Below are positions 11,636-24,818 of a DNA stretch of 64,000 nt, one piece after another. The position numbers and the translations under genes were made by a program. This DNA is from Saccharina japonica. Its lineage: Eukaryota; Sar; Phaeophyceae; Laminariales; Laminariaceae. The notes under the pieces were generated by a model. The model saw only the letters and a program-made list of their open reading frames with translations. It had not been told where the DNA came from and searched no databases. The first letter of the stretch is position 1, and every line of letters begins with the position of its first letter. Location of the stretch: the NCBI GenBank assembly GCA_008828725.1, contig MEHQ01002588.1, positions 1 to 64,000 of the forward strand. The letters run 5' to 3'.

Positions 11636-12330
11636 CAGGGCACTCCTCGGGATTTTTTCCCGCGGGTTTTTTCCTCAAGGGCGGGATTCGGGATTATCCC
11701 GTGGAATCCCGCTCCCGCACAAACGAGTCCCGCGCAAATTATTACCGCACATCCCGTTCCCGTGCCCGACGGCCAAGTGTTAATCCTGTTCCCGCACAAA
11801 CGTGTCCAGCGCAAATACATTTTATAACGTTTCCACACAAGCACGCGTCCCGCAAAAATCAGGATAATCCCGTAAAATCCCGCTGATACGTAAATGCTAA
11901 AATCACCACCCCGCACAAGGAGGGGGAATAGGCAGGGTACGCACACGCGCGAGGTTCCGAGTTCAACTGTGTGTCTCTGCTTTGTTTGTTGCAAACAAAA
12001 AATGAGGTATTAATAGTATAAAATGCTGAAATTGCTGTTGATGTAAGGAATACTTTCAGGGCGTCCCTCGGGATTCTTCCCGCGGTTTTAGTTCCGCCGT
12101 GGCTGGCTCCCCCGTCCCGGGGAGTACCGCGGTGGCCGGATCCCGCACAAAAATTCCCGTCGAATCCCGTCGTGGCTGGATCCCGTACAACATATCCCGT
12201 TGAATTCCGTGGTGACTGAATCCCCCCCCGGGGAGTCCCACGGTGCTCAGATCGCATGTAAAAAGTACCCTGAAATCCCGGTGCAACTGATTCCCGCGGG
12301 ATATGATCCCGGTGGCGAAAAAGCGTCCCG
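11636..12330. repeat. Degenerate TCCCG-rich repeat block
   Basis: Two halves (about 11636-11885 and 12058-12325) open with CTCGGGATTnTTCCCGCGG and then consist of diverged units of the type TCCCGCACAAA...AATCCCG in both orientations. The intervening 170 bp (11886-12057) is unrelated. The internal palindromes (CGGGATTTTTTCCCG) suggest a decayed self-complementary repeat. Confidence 0.6.
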
Positions 12331-14030
12331 AGCAAGGCCCTGTACAATATGCTTGTCCGCTAAGTACAGTCCAACTATGAGCAAATGTTTCGAAAAATGC
12401 AATCTGAGTCTAAATACTTCGAAGTGTAACCTTATCATCGCCGGTTGGGGCTGGCTCCAATGGGTATCCGGGTATACACCATCGATTGCCATTGTACTGG
12501 GGAAATCGGTGGAACCGGCAGCGAGAAGAACATTTGAGGATCGTCCTGGAAAATAGCCACATGGTAACGCTTTTCGTAAGTATTTTTACAAAACGAAAAA
12601 ATGTGACGATTTCGAGAACTTCATTGTTAAATTACACCATAAATGTACTTTGAAATAGTAGAGCAGAAACGAAGAACAGTAGAAAATCGGCAAACTTCGT
12701 CTTAATTGAATCTTGGAAAATTGCTACGGGAATTGAATCCGTCACAGAGGCCCCAACTGACAATGATGGGGTACTCCAATCGCCGCCTGCACCTAACCTG
12801 GCCCGGGAAGCAACGCAGCCCTGCGATTCTTCGGCAACATGTGTAGACTATCAATAGGTAGACAGATAAAATATTAAAAACATCCCGCAGATATTACCCT
12901 TTGATCGCCAGGTTGCTAACTAAACAGCTCCGCCCATCTAATATTGGGCTCACCGGTTGATACATGCGAGTACATTGGTTGTAAACTGCAGCGTTCTAAG
13001 TGCCGCACTCGCCAAACATACTTGCTCCACCCCTGCCCCCCCTGCGCTTGACCCCCCCCCCCCCCCGTCTTGCTATGACCTATACTCTACAGTAGAAGCG
13101 AATCCATCCGAGGCTACACTAAAGCACGGCGGCAACGCAACGCCTAAGCAGCGCGACGAAAACAATACAATAACCTCGCCGCGCCCCTCGGCAGCCCCAT
13201 CCTTTCCCCTAAGAAGGAACTGTTTTTTCCCACTCGTAATAAACAACCGGTGGAAATATACGCAAAAAAAAAAATGACTCAGCTGCTCGGCTCCGTATCG
13301 TGAACAAACAGCTCTGTGTGAGCCTCGGCTTATGTTATTGGCACCTGTTTATACGTATCACACGCCCCCCGTCATCCCCTCTGTCTGCTTCATTATTTGC
13401 TAAAAAACATTGATACGACTACGGGTTGCTCCTGGATCTGTCAAGAGTTTTCAACGGCGGGGTCGGTGATGAGTTTGACCCTTCTCGTGGAGAAGGAGTC
13501 GTCTCCCGGGTAACCGGCGTTCAATTTATTTTGCGCGCTCTCTCTCGCTTCGATCTGGACGGTTCGAAACATACAATGTACAAGCGAAGGTACAAGCGAA
13601 AACGGGTCATGAAGATGTCAGCGGAATCAACGTGGATTGTCGACGTCTTGAGGCTAGACCGCACTTTTGAGAGGAAGCCCTGACTGGACGGGAGGGGGCA
13701 TAGTGTAGGAGGTTACGTGCGGTTTATGTATTTCCTGCAGAAATGGTTGCATGTTCGTCATCCATGTGACGCAAGCACGGCAGGGTGCTTCGAGGTAGGT
13801 TTGACCTTGAGTGTTCCGCCCTACTTATCGAAACGATTGTGGAGAACCCTAACGAGATCGCGGGATGTTAGCTTCGGAGAAGCGTTCCCCTTGCAGCTCA
13901 AATGTAACTCTGCTTCCCTTTTTCCTCATCTACCAAATAAATGTTTTCACGAAGGAAAACGTGTTTTCAACACAGCCGCAACCGGTCTTTGCAGACGTCA
14001 CGGCTCGAAAATGCAGTGTAGACCCCCTCT
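12331..14030. other. Intergenic, one unassigned open frame
   Basis: Includes C-run 13050-13066. An 85-codon plus-strand frame at 13426-13683 is open from ATG to stop but has no domain I recognise. No exon-intron structure was established. Confidence 0.4.
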
Positions 14031-14033
14031 GGA

Positions 14034-14131
14034 GGGTCTATGGTCATACGACTAGGGCCATGCGTGACATGAGTACACCCCCCCTCTATGGTTATACGAC
14101 TACGGCAATGCACGACATGAGTACACCCCCC
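14034..14131 (+). repeat. Two tandem 3'-tail fragments of the SINE/LINE family
   Basis: Fragment 1 (14034-14077) and fragment 2 (14085-14125) each contain only the last ~42 bp of the family (TCTATGGT...CGACTA...GACATGAGTACA). Each ends in C6-C7, and each is preceded by a C-run (GACCCCC at 14021-14027; C7 at 14078-14084). They are extreme 5' truncations, both inserted at C-runs. Confidence 0.8.
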
Positions 14132-14167
14132 TCCCGTCGGTACCCTTCGCGCTAATAACCATCGTAT

Positions 14168-17100
14168 TCAGTAGGGTTCTCTTGCCTTCCGCATGAAGTG
14201 CATCTGGTTTCTCGAGCCATCATGTGCGCGGTTCTCGAGCCAGCCGGCATCACGAGGGTCACGGGTGAAATCGTTCCAGGCGGTCGTGTCGAACTTGTCG
14301 CTGAAGAAGTTGTGCCGGGTCAGTGACTCCGGCTTGAGCGTCACGCAATCCCTATGCACGTAGCAGTTTTGATGTCCGAATCGTGATACGCGACACAAGA
14401 ACAACGGTTAGCGAGAGCGAGGGGGGAATGGGGCATGTTATGCAGGGAATGAGGAAGCTAGGGGATGCCAACAAGAAACTCCGCCGGCCCAACGTTGACG
14501 TAACGTGATACACGGGTGGAAGCTGTCACAGCTGATCAGCAATCACGTCGTACGCTGTTTTTCGGTGCTAGACTCCGCGCGTTCGACACCCCCAGCTGAC
14601 CGCTGTTTATGGGTTGTACCTGATAGTTTGTACACACAAAAAGGGTTTATGAGATATGGTTCATAAACACAAGGGAACATATAGGAACCAGCGTGAAACG
14701 TGAAACCGTCCAAAAACGTGCCAGTCTATTGTAGTACCGATCTGCATGGCGAACTATTGTCTCAAATGTTGGCGGGCTGGGAAGGGCAGTGCTGACATCA
14801 CCGGTTGAAAATCAGGTTCCTGTCCGTTCGTTTGCACGGTGCTCGCTGTCGCGGGCAAAACTAATATTTATGCGTTGACGACCACGAAGCACCGGATATT
14901 CGATGGAGCTACGCGTACGCACAATCCCACTAGAACATATAGGTTTTGAGCACAACAAGGCGTTGTTCCAGGTGTCCTGCTCGTACCGGCAAAGGGTTCG
15001 GGCTCGCATCGTTTGGAATCTGGGGCGTCGTGAGGCAACGAAACGCCAAAAACGAAAAATCGCCATGCGGAATCCAGATCCAGGTGGGTCGCTTGCAGTG
15101 TCGCCAAGCTTTTGTGCAAGGGTACATGGGATGAAGCAGTACCACCCCACCTTGTGAGCACCCAACCAAAGACGAGTGGTCTACCCAAATCGTAGCCGCA
15201 TCGCAAATGTTTGGGTAGTGACTATGTTGAAGAGGCGCCGGAAAAGTGCGCCGGAAGCGCAGCTCATCGTTTCTTCCCCACGATTGTGACACATAAGGCC
15301 TATCCCGGCCTATTTCAGGGCTGCTAAGAGGAGCTTCTATTCTGCAGGTGCCCCCTCCAGGGGGAAAAATGTAAACGTTTTGCTCCCCTCCCGTCATCCG
15401 CGTCCCCCTCTTTCGCTACCTTACGTCGTTAGAGCCGCGGTTGGCGAAGTTCTTCTCATTTTCACGCAGCCCATTCACGACCTTCTTGAAGCCGTTGCTG
15501 CGAGAAATTCTCTCCACGTTCGCGGCCATGGACTGTGGGGGGGTATTTCAAGTGGCGCATACGATTTTTGCGGTTCCGACACACACCGTGAGCCATTCCA
15601 CGATGATAGCACATCGCGCCAAGAACAAAGCACCGCAACTTTGTCAATTTGAAAGCATGAATGTCCCACGGCGAGGTACAGGGGGGGGCGAGAGAGAAAA
15701 CATACATTGGCGTTGAGCGGCGAGGGCCAGGTAGGTTGCTACAATGCGCTCGTTGTTGTAAATCGTTTTCGAAGCATAGACATTTCGATCCCGACATGGC
15801 AAAGATAAATATAAAGCTAAATTGAGTACGGTTAGTTCGAGGGGGCCAGTTTTGGGCCTATCTCTTGCGCGTTCATACCGGTACCGACACTGCCAGACGC
15901 GTTGACACTTGGAACGTTGACGTAAAACATGCCCCACTCTTCTCGAAACGACGCTAGAAAAATTGTTCAGACGTATCATATGCGGCCGATATTTTATGTC
16001 CCTATTTCAGCAGCTCGAATCAATAGCCACGGAAGACTGAATGCCTCTTGTTCGCTGTTGGGCGAACCCTAGGAGGACGTGAAATTGTGGGTGTGTGCAC
16101 CATCTACGCCCTTCGTTCCCCGCCTCCCCATTCCCACTCTTTGGCGCAAACATGTACGGTTTGAACTCAAGATATAGGACCACCCACTGGTAAGGTATGG
16201 CCTTATAAACCCCGACGCCTGCTGGTCGCTGTCGTGTATGCGTTGAACCGCTACTCGTACGGTCGAGAACTATCTGAGATATATATATATATACTCGTAT
16301 TGTCCACCTTTTGCGAAAGTCCATTGCCATACAGGTGTAGGTCATGGCTGTGCTTCTCCAGAAATAGCTCAGCCATGATGCGGCGGCCGACAAACATTTC
16401 CGCCTCGTCCAGGACGCCGTCCCCGTTGTAGTCGAACCGCTGAGGCCAGAACATCGAAACGCCAGCAAAGGACGGATATGACAAAGTACGTCGTGTTTAT
16501 GAGTCTTGATAAAACCGCGGGAGAAGAGTCTCGTTGATGTTCGATTGCGTCGATAAACGAATGCTGTTTTGTACAAGCTTCAGTTTCAACGTCTCGCATG
16601 CTACTCAAGAAAAAACCGATGCGTTTGAAAATACTATTTACCCGCTTCGCGTTTTGCGTGCATTATATCAACGCAAGGTCCTCATGCCAACAACGTATTT
16701 GATGCAGGGTATACAAAATGCGGCGCACGAGGGCTGAACTAGAACCCAACAAAGGTATCCGCGCCCCACCACAGAAGGTATCCGCGCTGCACCACGTTTT
16801 CGCCCGCAGCAAAATCATGCTCTACCGACACTTTGACCGCGGGCTCAAGGTACAAAGCTCTCAAGTTGAGATCCTAGCCTTGGCTTCCGCAATTATTTCC
16901 TGGCCCATCATCGCGTCATATTACGGCTCCGTATAAATATTACGCCAGTGATTGGCAAAACCCTTCGTCACGCACCAGCTTGTACCGTCGCGATAAAATG
17001 CCGTCGTAGATTCCCGGAGCGCTAAAAAAAACAGGATCACGATTACTCCACTGAGCAATGCTGCCTTGTAGGGGTGGCGGTTTATTTTCTCTGAGCTCCT

Positions 17101-18135
17101 CAAAAATGAAGAGCTCAGTGTCTCATCCGAATGTTGACTTCGAAGAAAGTTTTGTTCCCGCAACCCGACCAACATTTTATTATACTGATTATAGTGTAGG
17201 AGCTAAGCCCTCCAAGAAAATATACGCTACGAGCAAAACCATCATTCAAACCGGTAGTAGTCGCTCCGCTTGAGAAGCTCAATCGGTCCCAGTGACAAAA
17301 TCTTGCCTCAACAGGAGAAACCAAAACTAACTGCACACCCCTACGAGTGCCTATCCTGTGTGGGTCTAGAACAGTATGATAAGCGTCACCTTTGCCAGGG
17401 CATAGTCCTCCTGGCTAACGATGCCATCTCCGTCGATGTCGTAGCTCGGATGGGGAATGTTTTGGGACTTGATGAGCGCTCGGAAGTCGCTCTGGGTGTT
17501 GACGTGGGGGATATTGTTGACCTGAGATTCATTTTCAACGAGTGTGGGGTAGGTGGCCGACGCCCGGAACCATGCCAGCGTTTACAGGGTCCACAGAACG
17601 ACGGCTCCAGCGGTAAAAAAATGCTAAATCGGGAGCGAAGCATCTCAATATCGTTGAACGATCGCCTGCAGCTTGATCGCCCCCACATGATATGGTGTAC
17701 AACAAGTAATTGGGTATACCAGAGCACCATGTATCAGCTACATGCATGGTTGTGTTGGGAATTGAATTTCGACGAGACGAAAGGCATCTACAAGTTGACG
17801 TAAACCAGGGTGCACAATTTGAAATACAGCTGAAAGAGTCAGCACGGACACTGAGTGCGTTGGGTGTCGACGGGTAGAGATAAGGGTTTCATGTGAAGAA
17901 CACGCACACACACCACAGCAGCGCCTGGAAACAGGGAATGGGAGGTTTGCAGAGAAACCTTAGCCGTGGTACGATGGTATTCACAATATACCAGGGGTAT
18001 GATGCAGGTATAAATGTGATAGGGCGACACGGACCGAGAAAAACTACCCATGTATAGCGCGCTCTCACCTCCGGGTCAAGCATGAGCGTGCGAAGCGGCA
18101 CGGTTTTGGAACCTTTCGAGCGAGCGTACCAGCTC
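14168..18135 (-). CDS. EF-hand domain protein (five exons recovered)
   Basis: Minus-strand exons in transcript order: 18135-18069, 17521-17390, 16439-16308, 15532-15420, 14351-14168. Donors are GTGAGA, GTGACG, GTGGAC and GTAGCG; all acceptors are AG and all phases agree. The joined protein carries two adjacent EF-hand loops, DIDGDGIVSQED (exon 2) and DYNGDGVLDEAE (exon 3), with Asp/Asn/Gly spacing suited to Ca2+ binding. A conserved-looking C-terminus follows, with FFSDKFDTTAWNDFTRDPRD, and the stop is at 14168. Exon 1 here starts in phase 2, so at least one more upstream exon exists and the true start is not seen. As I recall, oomycete and algal proteins share the EF-hand pair and a C-terminal KFDTTAWNDF-type block; a flagellar or Ca2+-sensing role is only a guess. 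Single copy here, no operon context. Confidence 0.8.
14352..15419 (-). other. EF-hand gene, last intron
   Basis: Intron between the exons ending at 15420 and starting at 14351 on the minus strand, with donor GTAGCG and acceptor CATAG. The alternative donor GTAAGG five bases earlier would break the frame to the last exon, so GTAGCG is preferred. Open frames inside it (14812-15397) are shadows. Confidence 0.7.
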
Positions 18136-18989
18136 CTGTCGCCACCTACGGTCCCGCTGTGGCTATCGCTAGGTCCATGGTCACTCCCGCCCTGTATGCT
18201 AGGCGGGGGGATAATCAACCCCCCACCGCTCGTCCGTCGTTGTTCCCTGGAGGTTAGAACAGTCAGTGGAGGGAAGGGACCGTCACACAATGCTTTTTAG
18301 TGTTAAAAACAAATTATGCGCAAATTCCTTTTCACGCATACCGCGCCGACGGAGTGTTGGACCACTCTGGACACGTGTGCGAGCCCTATCTACCTGTGCT
18401 CTTGAGGATTTATCTTTTACTTCCGGAGTGACTTACACGTAGTGATCTTTTGCATAGAGATCGCTTTCGCGCTCGCTGCATGCCAACTCACCCCCGAGAT
18501 AATACCAGATGTGTATCTTCGAGGCGTGCTGCTGTCGTCGTTACGGCACAAAACCGAAATCATGGGACAGGACCAAAATTGAAAATTTATTTGCCTGGTC
18601 ATCGTTTACTGCTGTGGATGCAGCAGTTTAGCGGACGTACTCCCGGAGGGACTTTGTGGGACGTTTTAATACGTCGTACGTCGGACAGATAATTTTCCCG
18701 GACCTCCAGAATCTGTAAATACAAGTTTCCATGGAGATTGGTCTGCAAGATCTCAACCGCTTTTACCCGGTCAGTGGTCTACACGGGGTGGGGACATACT
18801 ATCATGGGGTTCGTGCAGTAAGTAGCCCGTTTCCGCAAGATGGCCTGTGATAAATCTGTAGGATTTGCATAAGCTATACATGCTTCTCAGCCCGCTGATC
18901 TGTACGATCGAGGTCAGGCAGATCATGACCTGTCCCGACATGTGAAATGCTCCATCGCAAGCCGGAGATGTACTCACCGTTGCTGCAGC

Positions 18990-19038
18990 TGTTGGTGATG
19001 GTGGTGATGGTGGTGATGGTGATGGTGGTGATGGTGAC
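18990..19038. repeat. GGTGAT microsatellite
   Basis: Irregular (GGTGAT)n/(GGT)n run, translated as poly-His or poly-Thr in frames that are not genes. It lies between the recovered EF-hand exons and the candidate upstream exon. Confidence 0.8.
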
Positions 19039-20191
19039 CACGAAGGCGGTGCTTGCGTCTAGCATTCTGTCCGCGGCCCACCTGATGTTTCCCACCCCCA
19101 GGCGAGCACAAAGCCGTATTCATACCAAGGGTGCTTACACTACTCCTATCTCCGCTGGCTTTTCGTCGCGGAACCCCCCCAGCAACCCCCCCCCTTTTTT
19201 TTTCGCGCCCTCTCTCTCCGTGGTCCGAAATTAGAACGCCGTCGGAACCTCCACCACCACCGCCGCCACCTTTTTGTGGCGTCTGGTGAGAAGAAACAGT
19301 GGGAGAAGTCGTGCTGACGACACTCTTTAGAGCGTGCGCGTTAGAGAGGGGGAGGGAAAGGGGAATGGGAAGAGGGACAAGGTGAATTTTAGGTAGAAAC
19401 ATAAAACGTTTATGGTTTGGAAATGCTCGCTCCTACGGCAAACATCTCCAGGGACCATACGCCACGCCGCATCCGCCTTCCCCTGCTGCTATCCCAGACT
19501 GCTATTCCTCCGCACTCGCCCACCCACCCGCCGCCGCCCACCCCGCCGCCCAACCCGCCCACCCGCCCCTGCTAAAGGTTTCTCTACCACTCCCGGATCC
19601 CCCCTTTGTTGCTACGACATATAGTGTCAAGACAAACCTGAATCCCTACGCTGTTCAAAGGAGCCGCTTGTTTTAGCCGAGCTTGCCGCGCCAGCGCACT
19701 CCGGACAACGTGCACGTACACCTGCCATGGGGACGTACGATAACGTGGGGGCTCATTGCGATCCTGTGTAGACACGTTACTGTACTGATAGGCACTTGAC
19801 ACAGCAGACGACCGCGTGTATTTGTAGACCTAGGGGAAAACGGTAGAGTTTGTTTTATTCCGCTCTTTTGTGGGACCGGGTGAAAACTCAAGACTGCAAC
19901 AACTTCACGCGGGAGAGGTGCACGGCTCGTATATCATACGTCAGCGACAAACTGAGGGCGGTTTCCTTGCACGTAATACATGGCATCCCAGCATACTATT
20001 ATTCAAATAAGACAAACGTACAACGGTTGGGCCTCCCACCAGCATAAACCATAGCTGGCACAACACCAACTGAACATTTATCTCAGGGATTATGATCAAC
20101 TTGAAAAACAAAACGCACATGCAAAAAAAAACGGCAGAGCTCCCGTCTACACACTCCGATTCGCCAAATACGTACTGCAGATCGTTCTCAC

Positions 20192-20487
20192 CTCCAAGTC
20201 GTCGCGGCTTAGCTTGTGCAGTCCCAAAGGAATTTCCGCGTTGCCGTCGTCCTTCACGACTTGAGTAACCTTACAGTCAAACTCGCCACCACCTTCTCCT
20301 CCTTCTCCTCCCGCCCCCCCTCCCCCTGCTGCCTTTCGCTCCGAGGTCGTCTCGGACTCAGGCAACAACGACCGTACAGGCGGCGTTGTTCGCCCCTTGC
20401 CATTCGCTCGGTTTGAGGCGCACGAAGACCTGGAGCCCGAGGAGGCCCTGCTCCCATTGAGCAGACCGGCCTCTCTGCGTGATAGTC
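20192..20487 (-). CDS. Candidate exon, possibly 5' part of the EF-hand gene
   Basis: The minus frame contains a low-complexity Ser/Arg/Gly region followed by a more complex segment, GEFDCKVTQVVKDDGNAE then IPLGLHKLSRDDLE. It ends precisely at an exemplary donor, GAG|GTGAGA (20191). The acceptor is ambiguous (CTCGCCAG at about 20488 is one option). It lies upstream of, and on the same strand as, the EF-hand gene, but its exit phase (0) does not match the entry phase of exon 18135-18069, so an intermediate exon would be needed. Confidence 0.35.
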
Positions 20488-20773
20488 CTGGCGAGGATCT
20501 TGGGGCCGACGAGAGGCAGAAAAACGTGCACGGTGCATTGGGGGGGGGGGGTGTCTGTAAAAACCCCCTTCGGGGCTTGAACTTGACGGTCAAAAATCGC
20601 GGATATTTTTCCCCCCACGAGAGGAGAGAAGACTACCGCGACTTGTTTTGACCGACGAAGCTCCTCCCCTGAAAAAGTGCGCATGTGACATTTTGCTACC
20701 TTTGTTATTTTTACTGTCTTTGCAACCATACCATCATCACCGTATACCAGATAACACGCAAGAAAACACACAC

Positions 20774-21470
20774 CCCGGAAATAAATGTCCCAGATAGGGC
20801 TCCTCCGAAGTCAAGAGGGCACACACACGCAACGAAAATGGCGGCGTTGAGAAGATAGATATCGTTGAGACCTTTCTGAAGACACACCGCTCGGCGCTTA
20901 CACCCTCTCCGTTGTCGAGCTAAAATCAGGGTGCAAATTCGTCCTATTTATACAGGGGGGCTGGGTGTACTTTCTTGCGCGTTGTTCCGTACATCAATGT
21001 GTTTTGTCAATGTGCCTACCGGTATATAGCCATGGGGGACCACCCATCGGGTTGCGTGCCCCAATGTTTTTCACAGTCCGGTTTTCGACGAGGTTATAGA
21101 GTTGCTGCTCGTACTGAAGAACCTGACGAAACAAACTAGGCAAGCTACCCCCCCTTCCCTACCGTACAGTGTGGCCGTTAAGACGAGGGCCAACGAAGAG
21201 ATCACCTGGGGGGCGTGAAGATGCGCCCTTCTCCTCTTCCTTGCATCTTAAGAGACCCTGCGTTGGCGGAGGAGCGCCCCATTGCCCCTGTGCTAGTGCT
21301 CGGCCGGGGTGGAACCCCGCCTTGTTGTCCGTTGAGGAGAGGAAGAGGGCTGTCTGCTTCGTCCCTCGTAATCTTGAGTACAGTCGAATTGAGACACCGT
21401 GTGAGAGCATGACAGAGACACGAACCCCCCGAGATGCGGGAAAATGTCGCGTTAGGACGGGGGGGGGGTC
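20774..21470. other. Intergenic, no convincing gene
   Basis: Short open frames on both strands, none with a recognisable domain. It ends at the G-run carrying the SINE fragment at 21475. Confidence 0.4.
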
Positions 21471-21474
21471 GGGG

Positions 21475-21591
21475 TGTACTCATGTCGTGCATGGCCGTAG
21501 CCGTATGACCATAGACAATCACATCCCTACAATGCCGGGACGGAGCACGTTGGGTTTCACCAACCAGGCAGGCATTGCTTGCTCCAAGTGC
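21475..21591 (-). repeat. SINE-like repeat, 5'-truncated fragment
   Basis: Last ~117 bp of the family on the minus strand. It is bounded on the 3' side by a G-run on the plus strand (21459-21474, interrupted by TC) and on the truncated 5' side by GGGGGG (21592-21597). So even a truncated copy sits between C-runs. Confidence 0.8.
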
Positions 21592-21599
21592 GGGGGGTA

Positions 21600-24500
21600 T
21601 CGGGTACGATTTCTCGCTCCTGAATTTCAGAGGTCGGGTAAGAAAGTGCTTGATAACGCCCGGATACATAAATATACTGTACCTACCCGACCCAGAGCGA
21701 AAAACAAAGCAAAGCGCGAAAGAGATCAATGGATATTGTCTGAAAGTTAGCGTTGTACTGCCTCCCCCCCCCCCCGTGAGAACTGCCTCTACTGAACAAG
21801 ACACGCCACCACGCTTTCAGCGAACGTTTGCTCACTTTTCCATCCACTTGATTGGGGCTGCCACTAAAGTCGCGTTGTTTCTGAAAAGGTAAACCATGCC
21901 CAAGCGACGGGGTCGAAGACGAGCCGAGAAGTGGTCCTCCCGTTCTGTCGGGCGGCGCAGCGGAAGCAATGCATCAGCTGGGCGAGGTATGGTATGTGCC
22001 GAGAGAGGTCAAAGCCCAGCCGCTCTCGAAACGCGCGGTATTTATACTGCTGTAGGGGGCGGAGTTTATGCCTACGAGGGACCCAATACGAGTCGTATAT
22101 ACATGCTGACTGATGCCTGTTACAGTACAACGCATCACCTGGTATGTACGAAGTTCACGTACACGCGCCCCGCTCAATACGACGTATTTTGATGTGATTT
22201 GTTTTACACGGTGTTGAACATGCACCAGCCAACAAATGGGAAGGCTGTCTTGTTTTCTTGTTATTTTGACCCAGAGAGATGTGACCGATACAACGATTTG
22301 CTAAAATACAAAGCGAACGCAACGACCACAACTTGTCTGAATACATCCACCATCCACCTATATACAAAATACAGGTTTCCCATTTGTGCGCATACGCGTT
22401 TCAAATAAGAGGTTCTGAATTTTCAGATGGAAATTCGCAAAATTGAGCTGGGCATGGCGGTAACGCCACTTGCTCTCGTCACTACGAGTACCTGGTGATT
22501 GTTTAATTTGCTACAGGACGTACGCCCTACAGTGTACCTGGTACGACTTTTGGAGCTGCCATGCATACGGATGATGTCAGATTGTCGGCAAATAACGGTA
22601 CTTTTGTGGTTTCTTGGATATCTCGGTGATGCCTATTAATAGCAAGATTCTCAACACGTTTGGGCCTGCATGTACACTATTGGGTCAATTCTTCCAATTT
22701 TAAAGTCCTACGTCGTAACTTGAGGCGGGTCACGAGGTATCATGCGTACGAGTTTGAGAAACTTTAACTCCATCCGTTTTTTGGCTGGCCCAGCTCCTAC
22801 AGTAGGTACGGGTGTTTTTCTCTTTGTGTCTTCGTCGGGCAGAGTCAACACACATGGATCAAACCTGCACTCTGTCGAGTTTCAGACTACCAGAGAAGCA
22901 GTCGTTGTCGACGAGTGTTGAGGCTCGTGTAGCCCTCTTCGTGGACACGGCGCCAATCGAGACCCAATGGTAAACCTACTACTCTGTACGTACCATTGCC
23001 CACTAAAATACTAATCTTCACCTGGCTAGCAAGACACCACAGCCTTCATGTATATCTTACGGTGTGGTGTGTAGTGGTGTGCCTGCAGTACACTGACCAG
23101 CGGCAGAAGAAGCACAGGGCGCGTTATACGGGGGATATCAGCGAGTCCCCCACAGGCGATACTCGTAGTTTTGTGGCGTAGAAAGAACCCCCACCTGCTT
23201 CTAAGCCTAGCTGTAAGCTGCGCCGACGGCGTTCCGGAACGCTGGGAGCACGCCGCTGGGTCGGCGTTCGTAACCCCTTTCGACACTCGCAGCACCCTCC
23301 TGCCCGACATCTCAGCTGCCGCGTGCTTGTTTGGCAAAATGCAGGGCAATCATCAAGCTTCGGGCAAAGCTCAGTGAATTGATCCCTACTGGACACCGCA
23401 CCGTCTCCTCGAGCCCTGGCCGACAGAGCCCCCCCTGCTGGCAAGGACCGGTCGTATCAAGCAGCACCACATGAACGATCGATAATCGACGACACGACGA
23501 CTCGAAAAAATGCGGCGGGTTTGGTTTTCACTTGTTTTTTTGTTACGGTTGGGGGTTTTCCAGCGCAGATGCGGCGCGATTAAAATCCCGAACCGAGCCG
23601 TCGAGCTGCCTGGTGAGGTGAGTGGTGAGTGGTGAGTGGTGACCGGTGGCAGGACAGGAAACTGCTGTTCCACATCTACTACTGCTGTTGGGGAAAAGTT
23701 GAGTGTAGCAGCACCAGGAGTGCTTCGATCGGACGTTGCCGAATGGTACGAGGCAGAGGGGGGGGGCAGGGGCAGCGAGCACAAACAACGGTCGATCATG
23801 GCCGTATTTGGCTGTTTTATGCGAGACGTATCGGAAGATATGCGCATCTCGCACGTATACGTATACGTATAGCTCGGCAAGAAGTGAACGTGCTTGGTAG
23901 TGGCATCTGATCCCCCTTTGGCTTCTGTATGTATGTACGTTCAACGGGATTGCGATGAAAATCAGCGCTCGACATCGACGACAGAGCAGGAATCAGGTGT
24001 GTACTGTTTTAATCGCGACAATGCATCATGCCTACGAGGACGATCGAGGGGCAGCAGCTATTAATAGCTGCCGTCGAAGATAAAATAATTACGCCGCAAT
24101 GATCGGTTTTTGGTCAGGCGGGTCGAGGGCCGCACATTTTATATCCTCAACTCCGCATGTAACATGTAAGCCAGTACGAGCGTGTCCGGCGTTTTGGGAG
24201 GAAATCCCATCTATCTCTAGTCGGCACACAACCTCCTTAAGGCCCCGCCTTCGACAAGAAACATAAGCACGTACCGGTAGCCTTTTGAAAACATAATTTC
24301 CGTTTTATTTACAGCCCCAATAATATGATTTCTGGTATAAATGCGACATTTCATCATGCTCGAAGTAGCGCCCTCGCGCCAGTTTAAGATCACGTACATA
24401 GAAAACATTTGTGTCTGGCGCCAGATCGATACAATGCCTTCTTCATCACGAAAAATGCCTCTTACTCACAAGCAACTCCTCATACCTTTGTTACCCTTGG

Positions 24501-24800
24501 CCGGATTTGGAAAAAGGAAGTATCTCAGTCGGCTGATACTGTTTTAGCTCAGATTTCGTCGACAACGCCGAGCACTACGCGTATTCAGTAGTAGGCGAAC
24601 CTTCCTGGGTTTGGAGTTATATAGTATTTGAGTTATGCCGTTTTCGGTAGGGAGACATGAAATGTCATTTATCATGCCAGAAATAGAATTGCAGCTGTAA
24701 ACAAAACGGGAAAAATAGCATTTTGTCAAAAACAGTACCGGTATTACTGTACGTAGTGTTTTTTTTCTTCGCCTAGGGGCGCCCTGCAGTCAGGGCACAC
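21600..24800. other. Intergenic, no convincing gene
   Basis: The minus frame at 23124-23444 contains a Cys-rich stretch (LCPKLDDCPAFCQ...RCRAGGCCECRKG) that could be a small exon, but I recognise no domain. The rest is AT-rich spacer with several ACCTGGTA motifs (22137, 22536). Confidence 0.35.
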
Positions 24801-24818
24801 TCGTTCCCCCGCCCCCCC

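Noticed and set aside
23124..23444. Cys-rich small protein on the minus strand
   Set aside because: Suggestive composition only; no domain or supported splice structure.
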